Positions 32,841-44,016 of a DNA stretch of 64,000 bases are shown here, piece by piece (within the stretch, counting starts at the first letter, position 1; every line of letters starts with the position of its first letter). The stretch is from NCBI GenBank assembly GCA_016271365.2, contig CM057451.1:369231501-369295500 (forward strand). The letters are read 5' to 3'. The stretch is from Neoceratodus forsteri. Taxonomy: Eukaryota > Chordata > Ceratodontiformes > Ceratodontidae. The position numbers and the translations under genes are program-made. The notes under the pieces are model-generated. The model made no database searches. It was not told the origin of the DNA and saw nothing but the letters and a program-made list of their open reading frames with translations.

Positions 32841-33140
32841 ACTCCAAGTTACTTGTGTTGCCCTCTAAGTATGGTGCCCTTGCCCGTCCAGCCCCAAGGT
32901 AACTGATAGGAAGGGTCCCTCTCTTCAGGTTTCATGTACAAGAGGTAATAACTTGAGTTATGGTACAATGTGTGTGTTATACTGTGTAAAGAGTGACGAT
33001 CTGCAATGTTTCAGAAATGGTTCTTGGTAAAATGATGTATTGACTGATGATTACATGTGTGAGCCTAATGCAAATGTATATGGTTGCAGTTGAAACTTAT
33101 GGGTACTTGCTTGACGCGACGTCAAGCTTTTCCCAAACCA

Positions 33141-33147
33141 GGAAGGG
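33141..33147 (+). promoter_or_regulatory. Polypurine tract
   Basis: GGAAGGG lies immediately before the right LTR, the expected position for the plus-strand primer. It is short. Confidence 0.6.
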
Positions 33148-34763
33148 TGTAACCCCCTGCAAATGGGGTTCCCAAAAGACTTCAGGAGCTTGCTTGAATG
33201 CTCCAAGCCTGAATGGTGTTTGGTCGAGTTTACATTTATCAGTGAGTGTTTTAGAACCTCTGGTACTGTCTCTTTAAGAGCTGTCTGCTTGCAGACATAA
33301 TTAGTTTGTATGGGGGACTGTGTGTTTTTTGATTGAGTACCATCCAAGCTGCTGCCAATTCACCCCATTTTGCAGTCACTAGGAGTGCAAAGGAACCTGT
33401 CTGAAAGATGTAACTGATTGCCAGAAATCATTTACAGTAATAATAAAATTACAGTTTGTCTAACCTGCTTTCTTTGCAGTCAGAACTGTCTGCCTAGTTC
33501 CCCATTCTGGTTTGAACTGCTGAACTGGACCAATCAGTGTGGGGTAAACTAGCTCTAAAATGATGCCTTGGACGAATCAGAACTTGGGACTCATAATCTG
33601 AGCCAGCCACAAGAGGATTGTATGGGCAGTGACTCTGGAGATGTAGTTTAGACTTGTGCCTTTTGGACCAACAGCAGCAGTCTATTGTGAGTGACAGCCA
33701 ATCCAGTCAAGAACTGGGAGGAACTCAAAGGAAGTGCCCGGTTTTGTCTGTTGGGAGTTTTCAGTTTGAGATCTGAAAGTGAAGGGAAAGAAACCCTGTG
33801 CTCCTTCAGTGCACAGTTTCAGTCAAAAACGTGTGCAAGGCCCAGAGTTCGGTCTACAACTTGTGTAACTGCTTGTTAGGACTGAATCAGTCCTGTGAAA
33901 AGAATCAAAGGATCTCTGAAGAGTAGAAACCAGGCTCACCCTGTAGAAGACTGAAGAAATTGTTGAATTACACTCGGTCTGTCAGGAACTGAATCTGCTG
34001 TGTGTTCTCCTGGTTATTGTGCAGTAATTAGATTGGGATACAGATGCAGCCTGCCTGGTATAGTGCTTCTTTTTTTACCATATAAATGTGTGAGGAGTCT
34101 CTTGGAGATCAAAAGTAGCCCTGCTGACATTGAAGGACCATATCTTCTTTGGAGGTCGTGAGTACTAATTCGGGTCGCCCTGTTGAATTGCCACATTAAA
34201 TCCAAATGGAATTACTGTACTGCTGACTGTTTAATTTTCCTTTCTCTGTGTGAAAGGGCCCCTACCAGCTGCCACGGTTTGGACTAGCACTAGGGCCTGG
34301 GTACCCAGGGACAGTAACTGGTAAGGGATAGGCCTGTGCACAGAGCCATAGGTAATAGTAAAGTGATAAGCTAATTAACCTGATTTCCCTGTCCTTGTTA
34401 TATCCCCTAAATAAATCAGAGCTGTTTGTTTCAACAAAGTTATACTGCCTGAGGTATTTGTCTATGTTAAAGTACTGTACTGTGATTGTTGCACTGTATC
34501 TTATTTTACAGGATGTCCCGTGCCTGAACCAGCCTTGAGGGTAAGTGTATACTGTGAAGGTAATTCTGCTATATTGTGTGGGCCACTAGTGGGAAGAAAG
34601 GGGGGTTGCAGTGTCCCAGAGGGCTGTGACCAAGTAAGTTTAACTATTGCAAACCCTGACCTCTGGGTGGAGGCACCCGCCATTGGATCCAGGCCCCTCA
34701 ACCTGTTAGTGGCAAATCAGGCAGGGGTAGTAGCCCCTGGGATAGCGCCATCTAGGGGTTACA
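33148..34763 (+). repeat. Right LTR
   Basis: 1616 bp, TGTAACCCCC to GGGGTTACA, collinear with the left LTR. It carries TATAAA at about 34081 and AATAAA at about 34410. It is followed directly by CTCA. Confidence 0.95.
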
Positions 34764-35728
34764 CTCATAACACAGTCATTTTTTTGAATTTTTCATAGAT
34801 TTGCAACATGAGTTTTTGGGATCCCATGTCATAAATAGTGGCACTGTCATTTTGTTAGTCAGTCCCGAAGGTGATTCCACACAGTGACAGCAAAATCACC
34901 TTCGGGACTGAGTACTCAGATGACAGTGCATGTTCAGAGGTGGGATCCCAAGAACCCTATGTTGAAAATGTGGTACCACAATCCCAAAATGACTGGAGAT
35001 ATCCACCCAAGTTGAAACCCCATTGCCATTATAAAGCTTACCACATTTTGTTCAGTTCCTGGTTGGCTTTTGAAGAGTTCAAACGTGTTCCGCTCCCACA
35101 GAAGATCGCAGTGCCAGCCTCCAGTGGTAAGTATGGGATGAGGGGCTGTGGGGAAGTGGGGTGCCCAGAGGGTGGGTGCAGGGTGGGGAGGGGCACGGTG
35201 GGACAACAAGGGACCTTTTTTACAGGTAAAAATAGAACCGGAATTGGGAACAGTTTTCTTTATTTACAGGTAAAAAAAATTATTTGGGGCACACTGGGGT
35301 GGGCCCCCAGTGTGCCACAAGTTTGGGGGGGCATGATGCCGATGGGGATTGGGCACCCCCATCGGCAAACAAACTGAACTGGGAGGGGGCATGCCGACAT
35401 GGGGATTGGGCATCCCTGATGTTGGCTTTGTGGGGATTATGTGGCAGGTGGCAGGGGCCACAGTATTTATTGGAATGTTTTACCAGGAAAGACACATAAT
35501 GAAGCCTTCTCATCTGATGCTCCAATGACGAAACTATACCTCATTGGAGCAGCAGATTTCTTTCAAGGTTTTTGCTCTCTTTAAAGTTTCGCATCATTGC
35601 TAGCATGCTCGCTAATTGGTGGCTGAGGGACACGCCCACTGAAGCGTTCCCTGCATTCTCCAACACTGACACACCTCTGAATGTGCTACTACCACAAGAT
35701 GTTGCTTGTGCACACACAAGACAACATA
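34764..35728. repeat. Composite repeat copy 3 (inverted), rest of c, then b, a, z
   Basis: Resumes the inverted composite after the Gypsy element. Block c is at 34764-35000, block b at 35000-35230 (with GGTAAGTATGGGATGAGG on the plus strand), block a at 35235-35460 (CACACTGGGGTGGGCCCCCA and GGGGATTGGGCACCCC), and block z at 35460-35728. It ends at DIRS B, which starts inside or at the edge of block z. CTCA after the LTR is the second half of the Gypsy target duplication. Confidence 0.75.
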
Positions 35729-35921
35729 AGAAAAAATTACTCACCTTAGTAATGTTGTTTCTTCTAATGGAGTCTTGCTATATTATGACAGTAGCAGTTT
35801 GATCCAGCTCTAGAACTGCTCGGAGGAAATGGTTAATACCATTCCAAAATAGAACTTTGAGCACGAGCTCTAAGAAGCAGCTCTATCTGTGTAATTTCAA
35901 ACCTGAACTGTCAGATCTTTA
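35729..35921. repeat. Left inverted terminal repeat of DIRS B
   Basis: It pairs with 41186-41351. Shared blocks include GTCATAATATAGCAAGACT, CTCTAGAACTGCTCGG and CTGAACTGTCAGAT in complementary sense. The outermost 25 bases (to about 35753) are unique to this end. Confidence 0.9.
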
Positions 35922-36208
35922 CGAGCAAAAACTCACTAAGGTCTGTATGAAAGCTGTAACCTATACTAGCCAAATGGCTACCTAAATACTAAGAACCATT
36001 GCTGGTCCCAACACCCAAGACTCAAGTCAGGGGACCAGAACTACTAATACAATTCTAACAACATGAGAATAAAACAACAGTATAATAAAACACACCCCAA
36101 ACCCCCAAAAGGGGGAGAAACGCTAAAAGGGCACAAAATAGTGCCCACACTATGTTGCCCGCACCCCACCCAAGTAGAAGTTCTGAGAGGGGCAGGCTGG
36201 GGGGGAGG

Positions 36209-36309
36209 TCATAATATAGCAAGACTCCATTAGAAGAAACAACATTACTAAGGTGAGTAATTTTTTCTTCAAACAACATGAAGTCTTGCTATATTATGAC
36301 AGTAGCAGA
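36209..36309. repeat. Internal complementary region of DIRS B
   Basis: First half, TCATAATATAGCAAGACTCC through GGTGAGTAATTTTTT, is the complement of the left terminus. Second half, TTCAAACAACATGAAGTC through GACAGTAGCAG, is the complement of the right terminus. Known DIRS models use this region to template both ends of the circle. Confidence 0.9.
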
Positions 36310-36342
36310 CTACACAGCAGTACCTCCATGGAGGAGGGGCAG

Positions 36343-37440
36343 AACCTACTTAGGGAATAGGCTCTGAAGAACAGCTGTGCCAAACCGAGCATCTCTCCTG
36401 GCCTGGACATCCAGGGAGTAATGCTTGGTGAAAGTGTGTACCGTTTTCCAAGTAGCAGCCTGGCATATCTCTAATATAGGGATGTCTCTGGCAGCAGCTA
36501 GAGATGCAGCTGTACCCCTGGTAGAGTGAGCCCTCAAGCCAGAGGGGGGATCTCTGCCCAGTTTCTGATAACAAAATTAGATACAAGAGACAATCCACCT
36601 GGCAATTGATCTCTTAGTGGCAGGTTTGCCTTTCCCAACTTCACCATAGGTAAGGAAAAGTTGGAGGATTGAACCTGTGACCTTTGGTATGCTCTATATA
36701 GTAACTAAGAGCTCTCTAACATCCAGGCTGTACAACCTCCTCTCACCAGAAGAGGCGTGATCAGTGAAAAATACTGGAAGGAGATAGATTGGTTAAGATG
36801 AAAATCTGAAACCACCTTAGGTAAAACTTCCTATTAGCCCTAAGGACTACCTTATCCCTGTGGAAAGAAATAAAGTCAGTTTCTACTGACAAGGCTTACA
36901 ACTCACTTATCGTCTAGCGAAGTGATAGGCACTAGAAAAACAGTTTTCCAAGTTAGATACTTAAGCTCTGCAGAAAACAGAGGTTCAAAAGGGGTGCATT
37001 AACTGGGCAATACAAACATTAAGGTCCCAGGCAGGGCCGGTTCGAAAAGGGTGGATTAGTATGGGTAATCACTAAAAAACTGGAAAACACAGGGTGAGTG
37101 GAAAGAGGGATGACTTTCCTGCTGAAACAAAAGCAGATACAGCTGCCAAATGGACTCTCAGGGTAGCTGGTCTGAGACCCAAGGAATTAAGATGGACCAT
37201 GTAATCTATACAATGGGCAAATCAGCAAATTCTGGGAAATATTTTTCCAGCACACCAAATGGAAAACCTTTTCCATTTAGAACTATAAGTAGCTCTAGTG
37301 GAAGGCTTCTGGAAGCCTTTAGATTTCAAGAACACCCTGAGAGAGGTGTAAATCAGCAACTCTAACTCCTCAAGAGCCAGGCCTTGAGGTTGAGGGATTT
37401 GAGGTCCGATACCAAACCCTTCCCTGGGCACAAGTTAATA
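36343..37440 (-). pseudogene. DIRS B tyrosine recombinase
   Basis: The N-terminal part (37222-37431) has STRATYSSKWKRFSIWC, the SAM-like core-binding start of DIRS recombinases. The C-terminal part (36346-36537) has RAHSTRGTAASLAA, with the catalytic H-x-x-R, and TWKTVHTFTKHYSLDV, with the nucleophilic tyrosine. The middle (36600-37200) is conserved with the other copies at DNA level but broken by indels. Role: integrates the circular DNA form by strand exchange. Confidence 0.85.
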
Positions 37441-39235
37441 GGTTGTGATTCCTGGGGAGGCAAAGGGGAAGATGGATTGTCAGTGACAGAAGGAGTGGGT
37501 ACCAGGGCTGCCTGGCCCAATCCGGGGCAATCAGAATCACCCTGCAAGGCTGAGATCTGATTTTGACTAATACTTTGAATAGGAGAGGGAAGGGGGGAAA
37601 GCATAAAGAAACTTCCCGCCCAATCCAGGAGGAGGGCATCCAGGAGACTGAGCCCAACACTGGAGGCCTGCAACAGAACAGAGGAAGTTGGTGATTGTCT
37701 GGGGCTGCAAAAGATCTATCTGAGGGTGCCCCATCTGGCAAAACTATCCCAGCACTTGAGGATCCAGGGACTATTCGTGATGGCCCTGGGAAATCCTGCT
37801 GAGAGCATCTGCTAGGACATTGTCCTTCCCTGGAAGATGAACTGCTATGAGGGAAGTGTTCAGGGAATAGGCCAGAGACCACAACTTCATTGCCTCGGTG
37901 CACAAGGCCGAAGACCGAGTGCCCCCTGTTTGTTGATGTACCACATTGTTGTGGTGTTGTCTGTTCTGACTTGTATCACCTTGTTGTGGACAGATGCAGA
38001 AAATGCTTGAAGAGCTAAAAAGACAGCTCTGAGTTCCAGCAAATTGATGTGAGCAGAGATTCCTGGGGCCACACTCCCTGAGTGGAAAGGTGCCCATGTG
38101 GGCTCCCCAACCCAGAAGGGAAGCATCTGTAGTGAGAGTCAAATTGTGAGCAGGGAAATGAAGGGACCTCAATCTTAAATTGCTCTGATCCTGCTACCAC
38201 TGGAGGGCCTGGATCAAGGTTGAGTCACTGGGACCAACTTGAAAGGGGGTCTCTCCTCTGAGACCAATAGGTTCTCAAGTGAAACTGAATGTCTCTCATC
38301 TGAAATCTTGCTCCCTGCACGACAGCTGTGGATGCAGCCATGTGCCCCAGGAGCTGCAGAAAGTGTCTTGCTGGTCGAGAGACCTGCAGAGGAAGGAGGA
38401 GGCCAGAGCCACTAAATTCGCCACCCTTTCTAAGGGAAGAAAAGCTCTGGCTAGCTTTGTGTCCACCCTGCCCCTATAAAGGATGAGTACCTGGATCTGT
38501 TCCAGAACCGACTTTGGCAGATTTAGCAGAAAGCCCAGGAGGTGAGAAGCTGCTGGGTGACTTGCAGGTGAGATTTTACCTGTTCTGGGACTGGCCTACA
38601 ATGAGCCAATCGCCTAGATAGGGAAAACAGCAATCCTTTGCCTCCTTAAGTGAGCCACTGCCACTGCCAGACACTTTGTGAATACCCTTGGGCAGAGGTG
38701 AGGTCAAGGGCATTGCTCTGAACTGGTAATGACCTGAGGGTAGTTAGAATCTGAGGTACTTTCGATGGGAGCTTCTGTTTAGGACGTGGAAATAGGCATC
38801 CTTGAGGTCCAGGAAGGCTAACCAGTCCCCTTGCCTTAGGGAGGGTAAAATCATTGCCAGAGTTACCATTTTGAACTTTGGTTTCAAAAGATGCTTGTTC
38901 AGATATCTGAGGTCTAATATGGGCCGCCATTCTCCTGTCTTTTTGGGGTAAGGCAGTATCTGAATACAGACCCCTGCCCTGGTGCAGGGAGGAACCCTTC
39001 CACTGCTCTGAGAGCCAACAGGGTTGAGACCTCTGCTTCTAGAGCAAGGGTCTCTGAAGCACTTGCAGTGAGAAAAATCTGGTTCTCAACTTGGGAAACT
39101 TTTTGAAGCTGAGAACCAGACCCCTGGCTTACTACTTCAGAACCCACTTGTCTGAGGTTAAAGAGCCCAGTTCTGACTGGAAGTAAGCCAGCCTGCCCCC
39201 ACCGAAAGGAGATCGGCCCTGGGCACCCCATCAGG
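37441..39235 (-). pseudogene. DIRS B reverse transcriptase/RNase H
   Basis: RNase H is seen at 37771-38172: LTTDASLLGWGAHMG (first aspartate), RQHHNNVVHQQTG or, in the neighbouring frame, VRTDNTTTMWYINKQG, and LPGKDNVLADALSRISQG. The end of the domain (KVLVKIRSQPCRVILIAP) is at about 37500-37600. The RT palm is recognisable at 38600-38900 by nucleotide match to element A, with SLPGPQGC in a shifted frame where A has SLDLKDA. The N-terminus lies at 38914-39231. Several frameshifts. Confidence 0.85.
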
Positions 39236-39249
39236 GTGCCTGCTTAGCA

Positions 39250-40801
39250 GGTGCTTTAGGCTGAGGGGTGGGAGCAGGCCTGCCCACCCCTCGTCTGCCT
39301 CTGCCTCTGAAGAAGCCCCTCTGAGCATAGCAGAGGAGGCCTGAGTCTGATAAAGGCCTGTGAAAGGCCTACCTCTACCCTGGGGGTGTGCCTCTGGGGA
39401 GTGGCTTGCCGCCTCCTAGCTTGGGCACTTTGTAAGTAGTCCTTATTCATCCATCTTTTCATGTAATTCTCTGTCTGCTCCCCAAACAGAGAATTTCCCA
39501 CCACAGGAAAATCCATAGCCTTAGTCTGGGTATCCTGTGACAGGCTAGTACACCTGAGCCAGGCCAACCTACGAAAGCTACAGATGTGGCCATGACCCTA
39601 GAGGAAACATCATTAACATCCACAGCATGAAACTGTACCTTAGAAGCCTCAATGCCAACAGCAGCCACCTGTTCTAGTTCGCTAGCCAGCTGGCCATGGG
39701 CTTGCTTGGCTAATTCCATAACAGTATCCCATCTAGATTTCTGATACCTAGCTACATAAGCCATATAATTTGCTTGCCTGAGTCCCAGAGAGGCTGCCAT
39801 ATACTGTTTTTTCGCCATGGCATCAGTCTTCCTGAATCCTTGTCAGGAGGATGTGAAGCCAGGGAATGTTAGCTTTTATCACAGGCTGCAGCCTGAACTA
39901 CCCCAACATGACTGCATTGCTGAGAAAGGAATTCTGTATCAGGACCTGACAATGTGTACTTTCTGTCCATCTTTTATCTACAGGAGGCACAGAATTAGAG
40001 CTTTTAAAATTTTTATTGTTTGCTTCCTAAAGACTTATGCAAAGGAATAGACAATCTCCTAGACTCTGGAATATCCATCATTTCTACAAAATCAGGCTCC
40101 TCTTGCTCATCCACAGCTTCTTCCAAGGGAAGCTGGAGGGTTTCAGCAACTTTTGTAAAACATAAAATGAGATGGGGACTCAGATAGCATAGGGGAGATT
40201 CAAAGGTCTGTCTGGGGAAATGTCCGTTCAATGGGCACACCCAGACCTTCCCAGCCACATTCATACTGTTCATAATCATCCTCCCCTCCTCTGGTTCATA
40301 AAACTCCTCAACATCATATTCCTGAACCACTGGAACCGGACGAACCGACCTTTTGCCAGATAGTGGCGGTTCGGACGGAACCTGAGACAGTGACTGGACA
40401 ATTTGTATGGCTTTTGCTATCTCTGCAGCAGTTGGAGAAGGGATTTTGGGCTCCAAACCTGCTGACTTTCTTGTTTTCTTTACTGGAACTGGTTCCTCAG
40501 AACCAGCTTTCTTTGCCCGAGGAAGTCTCGCCCTGGTCAGGAGGGCACTCCTCCGTCCGGTTGGCACTGAACTGGGCTGGCCATCCGGTCAGCGGACTTT
40601 TATCTCTCGCTCCTGGAGCCTGCCCAATCTCTTTTCCAGGGTGGCTGCAGGGAAATTCTTCTATCTGGCAGTCTGACTGGAGGTGGTCAAACCTCAGACA
40701 ATAGACACATGTGGTGTGTGGCTCAGCCTTGGCAAAGGCTTCCCACAGACATCACAGGTGTTGAAACCCAGGGCCGTTTTTCTTTTGGGTTTCTGACACA
40801 A
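39250..40801 (-). pseudogene. DIRS B gag-like protein
   Basis: The start region near 40801 matches the MSEKPKRK start of A, with cysteine-rich codons after it. The largest open part is 40013-40567 (184 residues), with EYDVEEFYEPEEG and TLQLPLEEAVDEQEEPDFVE. The C-terminal part (39459-39818) has MAKKQYMAASLGLRQANYMA and VNDVSSRVMATSVAF. Frames break near 40010, 40240 and 40570. Confidence 0.8.
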
Positions 40802-41185
40802 TGCCAGCCTAACCAGAAAACTTGCCCTTTAAACGGCAGGGTAAGACACCCTTATCGTTCCCAACCGTATCACGGTATTGGAAAAACGAATAAAAATCCG
40901 CTTTTTAGAACCGATAAGAACTGGAACCGCACTCTAAAAATGTTAAACTTTAAAATTAATGAGTTTTAAACTCAGCTGATCGGTTCAAACCGAACCGATA
41001 AACTTACAAGTTCTACAAGACAAAATCTTTTAATTACTTACGATTACCACAGACACAGCTTGAACCGACTGGTTTTGCTGTTAAAATAAAACTATTCTCG
41101 GTTGAATCGGACCGAGAAAACACTGTTTAAACCGAAATGAACCTAGAAGAAGGAGAAATCTCGGAGCGACTGTTCACTGAGGTGG

Positions 41186-41351
41186 AGTAAAGAATCTGAC
41201 AGTTCAGGTTTGAAATTACACAGCTAGAGCTGCTTCTTAGAGCTCGCTCAAAGTTCTATTTTTGAATGGTATTAACCATTTCACCCGAGCAGTTCTAGAG
41301 CTGGATCAAACTGCTACTGTCATAATATAGCAAGACTTCATGTTGTTTGAA
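41186..41351. repeat. Right inverted terminal repeat of DIRS B
   Basis: Complement of 35729-35921 apart from the last bases (TTCATGTTGTTTGAA), which are specific to this end and recur complemented in the internal region. Confidence 0.9.
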
Positions 41352-41518
41352 AAATTACCATTTTGGGGTCCATTTCTCCGACTGCAGGCAGCAGTTATCG
41401 GAAGACCATTACAGTGTGAGTACATGAGGTACTCTTACAGCAATGAGTACCTTATGCACAATTGAAGGAAACAATGTGGTTGGTCTGGGAGCGTCACATG
41501 ATGCTCCCATGCTCTATA
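41352..41518. other. Spacer between two DIRS elements
   Basis: 167 bases between the right end of B and the left end of C. No repeat or gene recognised. Confidence 0.4.
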
Positions 41519-41715
41519 AGAAAAAATTACTCACCTTAGTAATTGCTTTTCTTCTCATGGAGTCTTGCTATATTATAACAATAGCAGTCAGCCACTGCAG
41601 CTGAACTGCCCCGGAGAGGAAGGAGTTAACTCCAGAGGATCTGGAGTTCTACAGCGTGAGGGCGCTGTGCCAAAGCTCTATCTGGCCAGTTTCAAATGAA
41701 ACTGTCAGATCTTTA
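41519..41715. repeat. Left inverted terminal repeat of DIRS C
   Basis: Complement of 49026-49197. Inner edge is CTGTCAGATCTTTACG. It contains GAGTCTTGCTATATTATAAC. Confidence 0.9.
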
Positions 41716-42058
41716 CGAAGCTAACACTAACAAACAAGTCTGTGTGGAAAGCTCTACACTGCCAAATGGCTACCTACTAGTAGTAATAACAACAATATAA
41801 ACAACAATAGAAACACCAATAACCATAATAATAATGAATAATGGTATTATTATTAGTTTTCCCTTGACAAGCACCATCAGGACCCCTTCCCAAAGACTCA
41901 GTCCAGGAGGGGCCAATATATTACCTAAACGAACAACCCAGTTCCCTAACCCTAAAAAGAAAGAGGGTAAAGGAAAAACTACAATGGCATGACACAGTGC
42001 TTGCACTACTTGCCACCCCTACCCAAGTAGAAGTTCTGAGAGGGGCAGGAGGGAGGTG

Positions 42059-42161
42059 GTTATAATATAGCAAGACTCCATGAGAAGAAAAGCAATTACT
42101 AAGGTGAGTAATTTTTTCTTCAAACACCATGCGAAGTCTTGCCATATTATAACAACAGCAG
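42059..42161. repeat. Internal complementary region of DIRS C
   Basis: TATAATATAGCAAGACTCCA to GGTGAGTAATTTTTT (complement of the left end), then TTCAAACACCATGCGAAGTC to AACAACAGCAG (complement of the right end, which here reads CATGGTGTTTGAA). The end-specific GGTG variant is preserved in the internal copy, so ends and internal region have been kept in step within this element. Confidence 0.9.
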
Positions 42162-42199
42162 ATTACACAGCAGTACTCCTCCATGGAGTGAGGGTCAGG

Positions 42200-43250
42200 A
42201 ACCTACTTAGGAATAGGCTCTGAAGCACAGGCTGTGCTAAACCGAACATCTCTCCTGGACTGGACATCCAGGGAATAATGCTTGTAAAAGTGTGAACTGT
42301 CTTCCAGGTAGCAGCTTGACAAATTTCCAGAATGGAATGCTCTCAGCAGCCGCTAGAGGTGCAGCTGTATCCCTGGTGGAGGGCCTCAGTCCTGAGGGGG
42401 TTCTCTACCTAGTTTTTGGTAACAAAATTGATACAAGAGACAATCCACCTTGCAATTGTCCTCTTAGTGGCAGGTTTCCTTGCCAACCTCGCCATAAGTA
42501 AGGAAGAGTTGAGGATTCTAACCTGTGACCCTTGGTGCATTCCAAATAGTAGCTTGGCTCTTTTTTGACGTCCAAGCTGTGCAGTCTCCTCTCACCTGAG
42601 GAAGAATGCTCAGTGAAAAATACTGTAGGAGAGATGGATTGGTTCAGGTGGAAATCTGAAACCACCTTAGGCAAAATTTCTATTAGTCCTGAGGACTACC
42701 TTTATCTCTGTGGAAAGAAATAAAATCTTCTTCCACTGACAGGGCCTGTAATTCACTTATGCGCTGGCAGAAGTGATAAGCCACTAGGAAAACAGTTTTC
42801 CGTTAGATACTTGAGCCTGCTGAGGACAGAGGCTCAAAGGGAGGTTGCATTAACTGAGCAATGTAAACATTCAGGTCCCAGGCAGGAGCTGGTTCTCAAA
42901 AGGGGGTTATAAGGAAGTAACCCTTTAAAAACTTGGAAAACACAGGGTGAGAAGAAAGGAGGTAGGCTTCCGCTGACACAAAAGCAGAGACAGCTGCCAG
43001 ATGAACCTTCATGGTAGCTGGCCTAAGGCCTAAGGAATTTAAATGGACCAAATAGTCCAGTAAATGGGAAGATCAGCGGATTCTGGAATAATCTGCTCTC
43101 AGAGCACCAGATGGAAAACCTCTTCCACTTAGAATTGTAAGTGGTTCTAGTGGAAGGCTTCCTGAAGCCTTTAAATATCCAGGACACCTTGAGAAAGGTG
43201 TAAATCAGCAATTTAACCTCAAGAGCCAGGCCTTGAGATGGAGGGATTTG
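42200..43250 (-). pseudogene. DIRS C tyrosine recombinase
   Basis: Collinear with the recombinase of B. Segment 42405-42674 has VVSDFHLNQSIS, a mid-domain block. The N-terminal start is at about 43100-43190, with PSTRTTYNSKWKRFSIWC. The catalytic C-terminus (42200-42400) aligns at DNA level but is frameshifted. Confidence 0.75.
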
Positions 43251-44016
43251 AGGTCCGGATACACACTTCCCTGTGCACAGGCCAGCAAGTCGGACTCTGG
43301 GCAGGCTCAGGGCAGGTGGACTGTCATGGCCAGAAGCAGAGGGTACCAGGCTGTCTGGCCCAATCTGGGCAATCAGAATCACTTTGCAGGGTTGAGATCT
43401 GATTTTCACTAGTACCCTGAAAAGAAGAGGAAAGGGGGAAAGGCATAGGAACTTCCCTTTCCAGTCCAACAGAAAGGCGTCCAGGGGACTGAGCCCAGCA
43501 CTGGAGGCCTGCAACAAAATAGAGGAAGTTGGTGGTTGTCTGGGGCTGCAAAAGATCTATCTGAGGGTGCCCCATCTGGCAAAGACGGACCCCAGCACCT
43601 GTGGATTCAGGAGCCCATCTCGTGATGGCCCTGAGAAATTCTGCTGAGGCATCCGCCAGGACATTGTCCTTCCCTGGAGGTGAACTGCTATCAGGAGGTG
43701 TTCAGGGAGTAAGCCAGAGACCACAATTCATTGCTTCGTGCACAAGGCTGGATGACCGAGTGCCCCTTGTTGTTGATGTACCACATTGTGGTGGTGTTGT
43801 CTGTCCTGACTTGAACCACTTTGTTCTGGACAGAAACTGAAAACACCTGAAGAGCTAAAAAGACAGCTCTGAGTTCCAAAAGATTGATGTGAGCAGAGAT
43901 TCCTGAGGAGACCACACTCCTGAGTGGACAGGTCGCTTCATAGTGAGCTCCCACCCCTAACAGGGAGGCATCCGTGGTGAGGGTGAGGGAGGGGACGGAA
44001 TGAAGGGAACCCCTTG
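43251..44016 (-). pseudogene. DIRS C RNase H part of pol (downstream of the LINE)
   Basis: Segment 43691-43954 has INLLELRAVFLALQVFS, VRTDNTTTMWYINNKGHS and ELWSLAYSLNTS. The end of the domain (LVKIRSQPCKVILIA) is at 43380-43440. The gene is split from its RT by the LINE at 44017-46018. Confidence 0.85.

Larger units (their letters stand above)
24983..34763 (+). mobile_element. Ty3/Gypsy LTR retrotransposon with PNMA-like gag
   Basis: About 9.8 kb, bounded by two near-identical LTRs of about 1.6 kb with perfect inverted ends (TGTAACCCC and GGGGTTACA) and flanked by a CTCA duplication. Order is LTR, primer-binding site, gag, protease, reverse transcriptase, RNase H, integrase, acidic tail, short purine tract, LTR. 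Integrase downstream of RNase H is the Ty3/Gypsy order. All genes contain frameshifts. The element inserted into block c of composite copy 3, whose sequence resumes on the far side. High LTR similarity implies a fairly recent insertion. Confidence 0.95.
35729..41351 (-). mobile_element. DIRS-type retrotransposon B, full length
   Basis: About 5.6 kb with matching inverted terminal repeats (35729-35921 and 41186-41351), an internal complementary region (36209-36309) and, on the minus strand, gag, RT/RNase H and tyrosine recombinase in that order. The left end begins AAGAAAAAATTACTCACC and the right end finishes GTTTGAA. In the internal region the complements of these two ends meet with a short shared AA/GAA. 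Genes are broken by small indels but no domain is missing. Confidence 0.92.

Noticed and set aside
24983..34763. Endogenous retrovirus with envelope
   Set aside because: Integrase and RT motifs are Ty3/Gypsy type, and no envelope-like signal peptide or transmembrane frame follows the integrase; the frame there is acidic and soluble-looking.
42200..44016. Adenine methyltransferase domain as found in some DIRS elements
   Set aside because: No DPPY-like or other methyltransferase motif was recognised in any copy; frames are too broken to exclude it, but nothing supports it.
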